NCBI GenBank assembly: GCA_902523065.1
Contig: CABYXZ010000004.1
Coordinates: 1 to 64,000 of the forward strand
DNA length: 64,000 nt
From: an uncultured Marinoscillum sp.
GTDB taxonomy: Bacteria; Bacteroidota; Bacteroidia; Cytophagales; MED-G16
Direction: 5' to 3'
How positions within the stretch are numbered: the stretch's first letter is position 1; each line of letters opens with the position of its first letter. The translations under genes and the position numbers were made by a program. Below the pieces are notes generated by a model. It was not told where the DNA came from. It did not search any database and worked only from the letters and a program-made list of their open reading frames with translations. Below, piece by piece: positions 16,417-25,444 of this stretch.

Positions 16417-18662
16417 TTTGTAAACTTTTCAAAGTCTGATTTGAGTTCTAACCTAGGAAAGTTATTATCATCCATATTCACGTCAGCGGTTTCTTTATTT
16501 GGATCAAGTTTAATGTTTTTAACAATTTTATCTTTCACAAAAACCTTTGAAACAACCGTCTCATTTAACCTCCATATTTCTGCAGGAAGTTTTTCAATTT
16601 CAATTGACCCATCTTCATAAGTCCATTCAATAATAAGCGGTGTTACTAACCCCCCTTTATTTTCGAAGGTAACTTCATAAAAGTTTTTATTTGAGTTCTG
16701 CATTTTAATTTTGTCGTCATCAACCTGGTTCATGAATTCTCTGTACTCGTTTTTATTTGTACTTGAAAAATAAAATTCAGAAGGCTCAAAAGGCATTGCG
16801 TATTTAGGGTCGTCTGATTGATTTTTTTTACCTTTAATTTCTTTATTTTCCACCTTTGCTTTATTCTCAAAAGGCTTATCAACATTTTTCATTTTAAACC
16901 ATTTAACTCCCTCTACAGAAACATCAACATTGTCTGTTGAATAAAACCAACCTCTCCAAAACCAGTCTAAATCTATGGCACTTGCATCTTCCATTGTTCT
17001 AAAAAAGTCAGCAGGATCAGGGTGTTTGAATGCCCACCTTCTTGAATATTCTTTGAACGCATAATCAAATAATTCAGGCCCCATTATTGTCTCTCTTAGA
17101 ACACTTAATGCTGATGCTGGTTTTCCGTATGCATTTGCACCAAATTCTCTACTTGCAATCTGCTCAGAGTTTGTCATTATTGGTCTCAGCATGTCTTTTG
17201 GAGATCTCATGTAATCAACAATACTTTCAGCAGTTCCTCTTCTTAGAGGCATGTCCTTATAATACTCTTTTTGAGTTAGGGACTGAACAAATGTATTTAA
17301 ACCTTCGTCCATCCACGTCCATTGTCTCTCGTCTGAGTTTATTATCATAGGTATGAAGAAATGTCCAACCTCATGAATAATTACACTAATCATTCTCCAT
17401 TTCGTGGCATCTGAATAAGTACCATCTTCTTTTGGCCTACCGAAATTAAAACAAATCATAGGGTATTCCATTCCTATTGATGCAGCATGAACGGATATGG
17501 CTACAGGATAGGGATATTCAATTGTATGCTTAGAATAGGTTTTTAGAGTGTAAGCAACAGCTTTAGTAGACTCTTTTTCCCATAATGGGTTTCCTTCCTT
17601 TGAATAGTATGACATTGCAAGTGGCGTGTAATTGTCTAATTTTACTGCCATTGCGTCCCATATAAACTTCCTTGATGCTGCAAACGCGACATCTCTAACC
17701 ATCTCCGCCTTATATCTCCACGTTTTAGTCTTGTTTTTAATAGGGTTATTTTCTTTTTTAATAGCTTCTTCTTGTGTTGTTATTATAACAGGTTTATCAA
17801 ATGTTTGCTTTGCTTTTTCATATCTTTCAAGCTCTTTCTTTGTTAGGACTTCTTCAGGGTTTTGAAGACTTCCTGTTGCCGCAACAACAAAGTCAGCAGG
17901 AACAGTAATATTTAATTCATAATCTCCAAACGCAAGAGCAAATTCACCCCTACCGAGAAACTGTTTGTTTTGCCATCCTTCTTTGTCATCGTATACAGCC
18001 ATTCTTGGAAACCATTGTGCAATCGTATAGCTAAAGTTTCCATCTTTAGGAAAATATTCGTACCCACCTCTACCACCTAATTTCATTCTATCATTTATCT
18101 CATACGACCATTTAATTTTAAATGTATAAGAATCGCCAGTTGACATAGGTTTCTCTAAATCAATTCTCATCATTGTACTTACTATAGAATAATTAAGATT
18201 TTTATTATTTAAGTCTTTCACATAAGAGATCTCGTAACCACCATTATATTTTTCACCCTTTGCATTCGTAAAGGAGCCTGTAAGACTTTGTAGTCTTTTT
18301 CCACTGTAAGAGTTTGACATTGTAGATGGAGTGACTAGGGGAGTATTAGAGTCGTTTGCTCTTACGTTCTGATCAAGTTGAACCCATAGATATCTTAATA
18401 CATCTGGTGAATTATTAAAGTATGTTATAACTTCCTCTCCGGATAGCATTTGATTTTCGTCGTCAATCGTAACATCTATCTTATAGTCAGCTCTTTGTTG
18501 CCAGTAATCGATACCTGGCGCACCCGAAGCAGTTCTGTAAGCATTTGGAGTAGGAAGCATTGTACCCAATTGTTCAAATTTTTGATTCCACTTACCATAA
18601 GATCCCTGACCAAAAATGTTGTTTGAAAATAATATAAATAGTATTAAAAAGACTCTTGACAT
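16413..18662 (-). CDS. M1 family zinc metallopeptidase, exported
   Basis: Gluzincin aminopeptidase of about 749 residues, with signal peptide MSRVFLILFILFSNNIFGQ. The ATG at 18662, 1 nt after the upstream gene's stop, is preferred to the ATG at 18680, which would place polar residues before the signal. The zinc site is HEVGH near 428 followed after 18 residues by Glu in WMDEGLN, the exact M1 spacing. The GxMEN substrate motif of classical M1 enzymes is replaced by GMEYP, as in related Bacteroidota members. The C-terminal 150 residues are a Lys/Glu-rich beta domain. It probably acts in the periplasm or at the surface on peptides. Lies behind the HupE-like gene. Confidence 0.92.
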   Translation of the reverse strand: MSRVFLILFILFSNNIFGQGSYGKWNQKFEQLGTMLPTPNAYRTASGAPGIDYWQQRADYKIDVTIDDENQMLSGEEVITYFNNSPDVLRYLWVQLDQNVRANDSNTPLVTPSTMSNSYSGKRLQSLTGSFTNAKGEKYNGGYEISYVKDLNNKNLNYSIVSTMMRIDLEKPMSTGDSYTFKIKWSYEINDRMKLGGRGGYEYFPKDGNFSYTIAQWFPRMAVYDDKEGWQNKQFLGRGEFALAFGDYELNITVPADFVVAATGSLQNPEEVLTKKELERYEKAKQTFDKPVIITTQEEAIKKENNPIKNKTKTWRYKAEMVRDVAFAASRKFIWDAMAVKLDNYTPLAMSYYSKEGNPLWEKESTKAVAYTLKTYSKHTIEYPYPVAISVHAASIGMEYPMICFNFGRPKEDGTYSDATKWRMISVIIHEVGHFFIPMIINSDERQWTWMDEGLNTFVQSLTQKEYYKDMPLRRGTAESIVDYMRSPKDMLRPIMTNSEQIASREFGANAYGKPASALSVLRETIMGPELFDYAFKEYSRRWAFKHPDPADFFRTMEDASAIDLDWFWRGWFYSTDNVDVSVEGVKWFKMKNVDKPFENKAKVENKEIKGKKNQSDDPKYAMPFEPSEFYFSSTNKNEYREFMNQVDDDKIKMQNSNKNFYEVTFENKGGLVTPLIIEWTYEDGSIEIEKLPAEIWRLNETVVSKVFVKDKIVKNIKLDPNKETADVNMDDNNFPRLELKSDFEKFTN

Positions 18663-18663
18663 T

Positions 18664-19242
18664 TTACCAGAATTTTGCATTTGACATTAATATTAAACTT
18701 ATCCCCATAATTAGTGAAGAAATAAATAATATCCAATCTTCTCTCTTTGAAAAAACAAATTTTGAAAAGAGGAAACTTATAAACAAAAAGACTATAACCA
18801 GGATAATTTGAGCTGCTTCAATTCCAACATTGAAAGAGAAAAGCTCAGTGACAATGTTTCCTTTAAATAGCAAAGCTTTCAGGTAGTTAGCAAAACCTAA
18901 ACCGTGAATTAATCCAAAAACTAAACCGATGATATAATTTGAGCTTAGAAATTTTTTTTTCGATTCTTTTCTATTGACAATGTTATTTGTGGCAGTTAAG
19001 AAAATTGTTAATGGAATACAAAACTCTATAATTCTTTGATTAAAGTTTATTAACTCAAGAGCTGACAAGACTAATGTCACCGAATGACCAATAGTGAAAG
19101 CTGTAACCAAGAAAATAATTTTTTTTAATTGACTTGAGTCATAAGCAACAACTAAAGCTAAAATAAAAAGGGTATGGTCAAGCGCTTGAATATCCATTAT
19201 GTGTTCAAAACCTATAAAGAACCAAGTTTTAAATTCATCCAT
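18664..19242 (-). CDS. HupE/UreJ-like membrane protein
   Basis: Integral membrane protein of 192 residues with about six hydrophobic helices. Signature segments of the HupE/UreJ_2 family are present: IQALDHTLFILAL near 20, the GHSVTL motif near 53, FGLIHGLGFAN near 110 and the GIEAAQI segment near 140. Relatives of this family have been proposed to move nickel or cobalt for hydrogenases and ureases, but no such enzyme is encoded here. Two zinc peptidases flank it, so a metal transport role for secreted metalloenzymes is possible but unproven. It leads the M1 peptidase gene by 1 nt and diverges from DUF6702 with 47 bp between. Confidence 0.82.
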   Translation of the reverse strand: MDEFKTWFFIGFEHIMDIQALDHTLFILALVVAYDSSQLKKIIFLVTAFTIGHSVTLVLSALELINFNQRIIEFCIPLTIFLTATNNIVNRKESKKKFLSSNYIIGLVFGLIHGLGFANYLKALLFKGNIVTELFSFNVGIEAAQIILVIVFLFISFLFSKFVFSKREDWILFISSLIMGISLILMSNAKFW

Positions 19243-19289
19243 TCGTTATAAATAATTAAATTGAATTTTAAATTTATTAAAAAAATCAC

Positions 19290-19766
19290 ATGAATACTCT
19301 TTTTTGTTTGTTTGCTTTTTTTTCATTCCATGAGTTTTATGTTAGCACATCTTATATGGAGTATAACGATAAGAAGCAGTCTATTCAAGTCCAAAAAAAA
19401 ATATTTTTTGATGATTTCGAGATTGCACTAAGAAAATTTACTGGTGATGAATATTTTGACATCATCAAATCAAATGAGGATAAAATAAACCTATACATTA
19501 ATAATTATTTGAGTGAAAACTTAAGTATTAAAGTGAATGGAAAATCTTTTGAACTAAAATACCTTGGCCATGAGTATAAAAATGGTGTTATTAATTGTTT
19601 TTTTGAATATTCGAAAATCAAAAAAATTTCTTCATTGGAAATAAAAGACCTTTCTTTGATTTCGAATTTTGAGGGCCAAGAAAATTTGATTTATTTTGAG
19701 AAGGACAATAAACTTTCAACACTGCGAATTACTGAGTCTAATTTGTCAGCAGAAATTAAATTTTAG
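19290..19766 (+). CDS. DUF6702-like small exported protein
   Basis: 158-residue protein with a short hydrophobic N-terminus (MNTLFCLFAFFSFHE) and a mature part rich in beta strands. The pattern FHEFYVSTSYMEYN, then IQVQKKIFFDDFEIALRKF, matches the Bacteroidota family DUF6702 as I remember it. These proteins are commonly found beside HupE-like genes and M1 peptidases. Function unknown; it might be a periplasmic partner of the membrane protein. It precedes the met-zincin gene by 9 bp, implying one transcript. Prediction of export is by eye. Confidence 0.7.
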   Translation: MNTLFCLFAFFSFHEFYVSTSYMEYNDKKQSIQVQKKIFFDDFEIALRKFTGDEYFDIIKSNEDKINLYINNYLSENLSIKVNGKSFELKYLGHEYKNGVINCFFEYSKIKKISSLEIKDLSLISNFEGQENLIYFEKDNKLSTLRITESNLSAEIKF

Positions 19767-19775
19767 TACATTAAC

Positions 19776-22226
19776 ATGAGAATATTTTTTTTATTAATTT
19801 TTTTTACGCAATTAAGTGCTTATTCACAAAGCCCAACCATTGAAAGCTTTACTGAAGGTTTTCAGAAAAAAAATGGTTTTATAGATTACTATTGGGATGA
19901 TGATAAGGGAAGGCTCTACATTGAGGTAAAAGAGTTAGAGAAAGAATTTCTCTATGTAAATTACTTATCAGCAGGTGTAGGGTCAAACGATATTGGTTTG
20001 GATAGAGGTCAAATTGGAGGCACTAGAATAATAAAGTTTGTTAAAAAGGGCCCAAAGGTTTTAATGGTACAGCCTAACTATAAATACAGAGCGGTCTCGT
20101 ATAATAATGAGGAGGTAAAATCTGTAAGTGATGCTTTTGCTAAATCTACAATCTGGGGCTTTAAGGTTGTTGCAAGCTCAAACCAAAGTATTTTAATTGA
20201 TGCTACAGAGTTCATTTTAAGAGACTCCCATATGATTTCTGCAAGACTCATTCAAAGGAACCAAGGTGATTTCAAAATAGATAACTCAAGTTCGTCTTTT
20301 GAAAGTTCTCTCTCAAAAAACTTTCCTCTAAACACAGAGTTAGAGTCCTACCTAACCTTTAGGGGTAAAGCAAAAGGCTCATGGCTTCTTTCTGTATCAC
20401 CTAATAGCGAATCTTTTTCAGTAAGGACAAGACATTCATTTATTAGCCTTCCTGACGAAGGTTATAAACCTAGAAAGTTTGATCCCCGAGCAGGTTACGG
20501 TGCTATGACATTCTACGATTATGCCAGTCCAATTGAAGACGATCTGCATGTGAAATATATAAGAAGACATAGGTTAATAAAAAAATATCCAGAAAAGGAA
20601 GTTAGTGAAGCAATTGAACCCATTATTTATTATCTAGACAGAGGTGTTCCGGAGCCAGTTAAATCAGCTCTACTTGATGGAGGGGCTTGGTGGAATGAAG
20701 CCTTTGAGGCTGCAGGTTTTAAGAATGCATTTCAGATTAAAGTTTTGCCTGAGGGAGCTGATATGTTAGATGTTAGGTATAATGTAATTCAGTGGGTACA
20801 CAGATCTACTAGGGGTTGGTCTTATGGTTCTTCGGTTGTAGACCCAAGAACAGGAGAAATAATCAAGGGGCATGTGTCTTTAGGTTCATTGCGAGTTAGG
20901 CAAGATTATTTAATTGCAGAGGGTTTATTACGTCCTTATGGAAAAGAAAATCATCCTGATGATTTAATGAAAGAGATGGCTATTAAAAGGTTAAGGCAAT
21001 TGTCTGCTCACGAGATTGGACATACTCTTGGTCTTTCTCACAACTTTATCTCTAGCGCAAGAGGAAGAAAGTCTGTAATGGACTACCCTCATCCCTTAAT
21101 TAAATTTTCAGAAAATCAAATAGATCTTTCTGATGCTTATGATGATGGTATAGGGGATTGGGATAAATTAGCAATTAATTGGGGTTATCGTGAGTTTAGT
21201 TCTAATGAAAACTCAGGTTTAGAAAAAATACTTCAAGAAGGATACAATGATGATATATATTTTATCACAGACCAAGATTCAAGACCATTGGGTAGCGCTC
21301 ATCCACGAGCTCACTTGTGGGATAATTCATATGATGCAGCAGATGAATTAAACAGAATGCTTGACATAAGAAGGTATGTTTTAGATAATTTTCTAGATAA
21401 CGCCATTAAACCTGGCGAACCAATGTCAAGTATTGAGGAGGTCTTGGTTCCTATGTATCTGTTACATAGGTATCAGATTGAGGCAGCCTCTAAAGTTTTA
21501 GGGGGGTTAGAATATAACTATTCTTTAAAGGGGGACGGCCAATTAATAACAAAACTTCTTTCAAAAGAACAACAAAATAAAGCTTTAAAATCTTTACTCA
21601 ATTCTATTCATCCTAAGAACTTATCGTTACCTGAGCAGCTTATAAAATTAATCCCTCCAAGGGCTTTTGGTTATCCAAGAACTAGGGAAACATTTAAGTC
21701 AAGAAATGGGTTGACATTTGATTATTTAGCAGCAGCAGAGACGGCAACCAATTTAACACTAAAGATGTTATTTAATACCGATAGGGCTTCTAGGTTAGTT
21801 ACCTTAGGAGCAAGAGATAAAAAGTCACAGCCTGGACTGGAAAACATTTTAAATCAAATCGTCAACGAAACAATTTTAAAGGAGATAACTGATAAAAGTG
21901 ATTATGAGAGGCTATCTAATGTCCAAAAAGAAATATCAAAAATGATAAATTATAATGTTTTAAATCATTTGTTTATCTTGGCAAGTAGTAAAAAAACTCA
22001 TGAGGAAGTAAACGCTATAACTTACTCTATACTTAGAAAAATTACATCGGAGTTAGAAAAATATAAATCTCAAAATGGACATCATTATGATTATTTAGCA
22101 CATAAAATTGAAAAGTTTTTTTCTGGAGATTATGAGTTAGATTTTCAAGAAGAATTGAAACCTCCAGATGGCTCTCCTATTGGTTCCGGTGACCACCTTC
22201 ATTTATCTTGTGAGAGTGAGTTATAG
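19776..22226 (+). CDS. Zinc-dependent metalloprotease, met-zincin type (DUF5117/DUF4953-like)
   Basis: 816-residue exported protein, with signal peptide MRIFFLLIFFTQLSAYSQ. The catalytic site HEIGHTLGLSH begins at residue 412 and fits HExxHxxGxxH with three His zinc ligands, followed by a Met-turn candidate in SVMDYPHP. An N-terminal DUF5117-like beta domain (about 60-250) precedes the protease core. The C-terminal part contains the helical extension typical of the DUF4953 family. The terminus is acidic and lacks a T9SS sorting domain, so periplasmic location is likely. Substrate unknown. The stop overlaps the convergent maoC-like gene by 6 bp. It is paired with DUF6702 and lies opposite a second zinc peptidase. 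Confidence 0.88.
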   Translation: MRIFFLLIFFTQLSAYSQSPTIESFTEGFQKKNGFIDYYWDDDKGRLYIEVKELEKEFLYVNYLSAGVGSNDIGLDRGQIGGTRIIKFVKKGPKVLMVQPNYKYRAVSYNNEEVKSVSDAFAKSTIWGFKVVASSNQSILIDATEFILRDSHMISARLIQRNQGDFKIDNSSSSFESSLSKNFPLNTELESYLTFRGKAKGSWLLSVSPNSESFSVRTRHSFISLPDEGYKPRKFDPRAGYGAMTFYDYASPIEDDLHVKYIRRHRLIKKYPEKEVSEAIEPIIYYLDRGVPEPVKSALLDGGAWWNEAFEAAGFKNAFQIKVLPEGADMLDVRYNVIQWVHRSTRGWSYGSSVVDPRTGEIIKGHVSLGSLRVRQDYLIAEGLLRPYGKENHPDDLMKEMAIKRLRQLSAHEIGHTLGLSHNFISSARGRKSVMDYPHPLIKFSENQIDLSDAYDDGIGDWDKLAINWGYREFSSNENSGLEKILQEGYNDDIYFITDQDSRPLGSAHPRAHLWDNSYDAADELNRMLDIRRYVLDNFLDNAIKPGEPMSSIEEVLVPMYLLHRYQIEAASKVLGGLEYNYSLKGDGQLITKLLSKEQQNKALKSLLNSIHPKNLSLPEQLIKLIPPRAFGYPRTRETFKSRNGLTFDYLAAAETATNLTLKMLFNTDRASRLVTLGARDKKSQPGLENILNQIVNETILKEITDKSDYERLSNVQKEISKMINYNVLNHLFILASSKKTHEEVNAITYSILRKITSELEKYKSQNGHHYDYLAHKIEKFFSGDYELDFQEELKPPDGSPIGSGDHLHLSCESEL

Positions 22227-22625
22227 TTTTTCCTCATGAAGGGCTGTACCAGTTCCGTCTACAATTAACTTTTTGTTTTTATCAAAAATTTGAGTTTTAA
22301 ATATCCCAAAGTGTTTTTCTTTGATGATTTTTACTAATTCAATATAGACCTCGTATTCTACATCAGGGTACAAAGGCCTTTTAAAGCTTAGGTTTTGCCC
22401 AACATGGATAGCGCCATGTCCAGGAAATTTTGTTCCCATTACTTTTCCAAATGAGGTAACTGAAAAAAGTCCATGAACTATAGGTCTTTTAAATCTTGTT
22501 TTTGCTGCAAAGTCTTTGTCTAAATGCAGAGGGTTTTTATCGCCACTTAACTCAGCAAACCTGTTTACCATATCTTGTGTAATAACAAAGTTCTCTGAAT
22601 AATTATCTCCAACTTTTAGTTTCAT
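22221..22625 (-). CDS. MaoC-like (R)-specific enoyl-CoA hydratase
   Basis: Single hot-dog domain protein of 134 residues. The hydratase-2 motif is at residues 22-36, with catalytic Asp29 and His34 in GDKNPLHLD, and GLFSVTSFGKVMG follows. Such enzymes add water to trans-2-enoyl-CoA, for example PhaJ. It could act in fatty-acid breakdown or modification, and no polyhydroxyalkanoate genes are near. It ends the six-gene glyA operon, and its ATG overlaps the preceding stop by 4 nt (ATGA). Confidence 0.87.
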   Translation of the reverse strand: MKLKVGDNYSENFVITQDMVNRFAELSGDKNPLHLDKDFAAKTRFKRPIVHGLFSVTSFGKVMGTKFPGHGAIHVGQNLSFKRPLYPDVEYEVYIELVKIIKEKHFGIFKTQIFDKNKKLIVDGTGTALHEEKL

Positions 22626-23860
22626 GATAAATTGTTACTTGTGTTTTCAAAGTTTTTGGTTGATGAAGTAATTATACTTGGAAATATAGACGCAATTGAT
22701 GAAATTATCAAGACTATTATCGTAATCAAGAATACATCATACGCCTCTATCTTTACAGGATATGCATTAATTATTGAATTTGGTAAATTTATTTTTACAA
22801 AGCCAGTTTCTTGTTGCAGAAAAGAGATCATAATACCAAAAAATAAACCAATTAATACACCACTCATTCCTATTAAAACACCTTGTAAAATAAATGTGTT
22901 TTTTACTGTATTTCTCTTTACACCAATTGAATAAAGTATAGATATGTCTCTGGTTTTTTCCACGGACATCATAATTAGTAGAAAAAAAATATTTAAAGAG
23001 CTTAATATAAGTATCATTGAAAAAATAGCGTAAACAACTAATTTTTCTGTTTCCAATATTTTATAAAGACCACCCCTTATTTCAGCAAAACTCATTACTT
23101 TATAATCCTCTCCAAGTAAATTTTTAATTTCTTCTTTCGTACTATTTAAATTATTAATGTTTTTTACTTTTATTTCGTATCCACTTATCATCATATCTTT
23201 TTTGAGGATTTTTTGAGCTGTATTTAAAGAAGTAAATACATAGTCGTTATCAAAATTATTTTCAATAGCAAATACACCCACAACATTAAGTTTGTTTTTT
23301 TGATATAAATTGGCATTTAACATTTGCGGTGTTATCCTTATTGAATCACTTAGAACAAAAGCGGTTATGCTCTCGAAGTTTGAATTAGTATTAATACCCA
23401 AAGAATACTTTATCCCCCTTCCAATAACGACATTATTTATTTCATTATCATATACAACAAACTTACCTTCTGTTAAATTGTTTATTACCCTCCCTTGATT
23501 AGGAAATGTTTTGTCTACACCTTTTATTATTGAAACAACCTCTTTGCCATTATTTTGGAGGAGGCTCTTTGTCTCTATAAAAGGAGTTACAACCTCAACA
23601 TTTTTATTAGATAATAGCTCATCTTGTACATTGTTTTTAATGAACGTTTTCTCTTTATTTATTATCTTAATATCAGGGTCAAAGTCACGATAGATTGACT
23701 TCAAACTTTCTTCTAAGCCATTAAACACAGAGAGTATAATAACCATCGCAGCTGTTCCAATAGATAAGCTTGCAATTGAAAAAATTGATAGAAAATTAAT
23801 GAAAGTTTTATTTTTTTTTGAGAAAATATATTTGCTCGCAAGTTTTAAAGGAAGGAACAT
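22622..23860 (-). CDS. ABC transporter permease, LolC/LolE-like
   Basis: 412-residue inner-membrane protein with the FtsX/MacB topology: one N-terminal helix (about 25-50), a long periplasmic domain (about 50-270) and three C-terminal helices. SIASLSIGTAAMVIILSVFNG is typical of lipoprotein-releasing LolC/E proteins. The matching ATPase (LolD) is not in this window. Probable role is extraction of outer-membrane lipoproteins such as GldJ. The start codon overlaps the rbfA stop by one base, and the stop overlaps the maoC-like start. A different export function of this superfamily cannot be excluded. Confidence 0.85.
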   Translation of the reverse strand: MFLPLKLASKYIFSKKNKTFINFLSIFSIASLSIGTAAMVIILSVFNGLEESLKSIYRDFDPDIKIINKEKTFIKNNVQDELLSNKNVEVVTPFIETKSLLQNNGKEVVSIIKGVDKTFPNQGRVINNLTEGKFVVYDNEINNVVIGRGIKYSLGINTNSNFESITAFVLSDSIRITPQMLNANLYQKNKLNVVGVFAIENNFDNDYVFTSLNTAQKILKKDMMISGYEIKVKNINNLNSTKEEIKNLLGEDYKVMSFAEIRGGLYKILETEKLVVYAIFSMILILSSLNIFFLLIMMSVEKTRDISILYSIGVKRNTVKNTFILQGVLIGMSGVLIGLFFGIMISFLQQETGFVKINLPNSIINAYPVKIEAYDVFLITIIVLIISSIASIFPSIITSSTKNFENTSNNLS

Positions 23861-24222
23861 TATTTTTTTTTCGGTGGGATATTAAGGTTTGATAATATTT
23901 TATCGATTCTTGAGGCTTCATGTTCTGTGCTGTCAATTACAAATTTTATTTCTGGTATTTTTCGGATTTTCTTTCCAATGGATCTTGATATAAAGTTTTT
24001 AATATCCTTCCTTCTTTCATACATTGCCTTCTCAACAAACTCAGATTTAGAGTTGTTCAGAACACTAATATATATTAGAGCAATACTGAGATCGGGCGAT
24101 AACTTTATACCCATTATTGTTATAAATTCTTTTTTTAGAAATGACTTTCCCTCTCTTATTAAATATTCATTTATTGTTTGGTGAATAAGGCTTTCATGCC
24201 TTTCAATTCTATGCCTTTTCAT
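23860..24222 (-). CDS. rbfA: Ribosome-binding factor A
   Basis: 120-residue KH-like assembly factor for the 30S subunit, acting in 16S 5'-end maturation. The family's RIxxLI start is seen as RHESLIHQ, then LSPDLSIALIYISV at mid-protein and the closing SRIDKILSNL. Basic C-terminus PPKKK. Usual length. Lies within an overlapping operon, with an ATGA junction to rpiB and a one-base junction to the permease gene. Confidence 0.93.
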   Translation of the reverse strand: MKRHRIERHESLIHQTINEYLIREGKSFLKKEFITIMGIKLSPDLSIALIYISVLNNSKSEFVEKAMYERRKDIKNFISRSIGKKIRKIPEIKFVIDSTEHEASRIDKILSNLNIPPKKK

Positions 24223-24653
24223 TCATTTAGATCTATTTTTTCAACTCTTAACTCATGTCTCCCCCCCTCAAATTTAGAATTAAAAAAAGCGTTTAAAATT
24301 TTTGTCTGATCTTCCTTAGATATAAACCTTGCTGGTATGCAAATTATATTTGCATTGTTGTGGGTAGCAGCTAATTCTGCTGTTTTCTCGTTCCAACATA
24401 TTGCAGCTCTTATTCCCTTGTGTTTATTTGCTGTTATTGCAACACCATTTGCACTGCCACATATTAAAACACCCTTATTTTTAGAGTTCTTTTGAACCTC
24501 TTTGGCAACGGCATGCGCGTAATCTGGATAATCTACGGAATCGCAATTGTTTGTTCCTAAGTCATTAAAATTTATCCCGTTAAGACTTAAATATTCATTG
24601 AGAGACTTTTTATACTCAAAACCCGCATGATCACAGCCAACTATTACTTTCAT
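24219..24653 (-). CDS. rpiB: Ribose-5-phosphate isomerase B
   Basis: 144-residue cytoplasmic isomerase of the RpiB/LacAB family interconverting ribose 5-phosphate and ribulose 5-phosphate. GCDHAGFEYK at the start, DYPDYAHAVA near 43-52, the anion-hole GSANGVAI near 67-74 with nearby ICGS, and AICWNEKTAELAATHNNANI are diagnostic. The Cys within the LICGS segment is the family's catalytic base. Fifth position relative to other operon members: after tatC, before rbfA (4-nt overlap). Confidence 0.94.
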   Translation of the reverse strand: MKVIVGCDHAGFEYKKSLNEYLSLNGINFNDLGTNNCDSVDYPDYAHAVAKEVQKNSKNKGVLICGSANGVAITANKHKGIRAAICWNEKTAELAATHNNANIICIPARFISKEDQTKILNAFFNSKFEGGRHELRVEKIDLNE

Positions 24654-24658
24654 TTGTA

Positions 24659-25444
24659 TTACTTTTTAACCTTGCTCGATATTAATATACTTATTTCATA
24701 AAGCCCAACCAAAGGTATAGCCATAACAATTTGACTAAAAGGATCAGGGGGAGTTAGCATAGCTCCAAAAACAAGTATTACAACTATCGCGTGTTTTCTA
24801 TAACTTCTTAAAATTTCTTTGTTAACTATTCCAGCCTTTGTTAAAAACAATATAATCATAGGAAGTTGAAACAAAAGACCTGAGGCAAGGACAAGAGTAG
24901 TAATTGTTCCAACATATGATATGATATCAAACTCATTTAGAATAGATGGATCAAGTTGGTAATTAGCTAAAAAGTTAATTGAGATAGGGGTTAAAATAAA
25001 GTATCCAAAAAATACGCCTATAAAGAATAATATTGAAACGTAGAAGGTTGCACCTCTTGCTGCTTTCCTCTCGTTAGGATAAAGGCCAGGCGATATAAAT
25101 CTCCAAAATTCCCAAAAAGCATAAGGAAACGCACATATTATACCTATCACAAAGGAAGATGAAATATGCATCATAAACTGTCCAGCCATTTGTCTACTTT
25201 GAATTATGAATGGCAATTCGTTTATACAAAAAGATGATACACCAATATTTTTTCCAAGATCACACAGAACCTTGTAAGTCCAAAAATCACTTTTTGATGG
25301 ACCCAGTAAAATAACTCCAAAAACAATATCTTTTGAAACGAATGCCATTATCGCAAAAAACAAAATGGAGCCGATAGATCTTATTAGATGCCACCTCAAT
25401 TCTTCGAGGTGGTCTAGAAAAGACATTTCTTTCTCTTTACTCAT
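24659..25444 (-). CDS. tatC: Twin-arginine translocase subunit TatC
   Basis: 261-residue inner-membrane receptor for Tat signal peptides. The [15 protein letters not shown] motif at 9-23 is the family signature, and the protein has six predicted helices with the [18 protein letters not shown] loop near residue 110 and conserved Glu in that loop. Length is normal. tatA is not in the window. A Tat substrate (the DUF1501 protein, about 30 kb away) is encoded in the same window. Start overlaps the glyA stop by 4 nt. Confidence 0.96.
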   Translation of the reverse strand: MSKEKEMSFLDHLEELRWHLIRSIGSILFFAIMAFVSKDIVFGVILLGPSKSDFWTYKVLCDLGKNIGVSSFCINELPFIIQSRQMAGQFMMHISSSFVIGIICAFPYAFWEFWRFISPGLYPNERKAARGATFYVSILFFIGVFFGYFILTPISINFLANYQLDPSILNEFDIISYVGTITTLVLASGLLFQLPMIILFLTKAGIVNKEILRSYRKHAIVVILVFGAMLTPPDPFSQIVMAIPLVGLYEISILISSKVKK

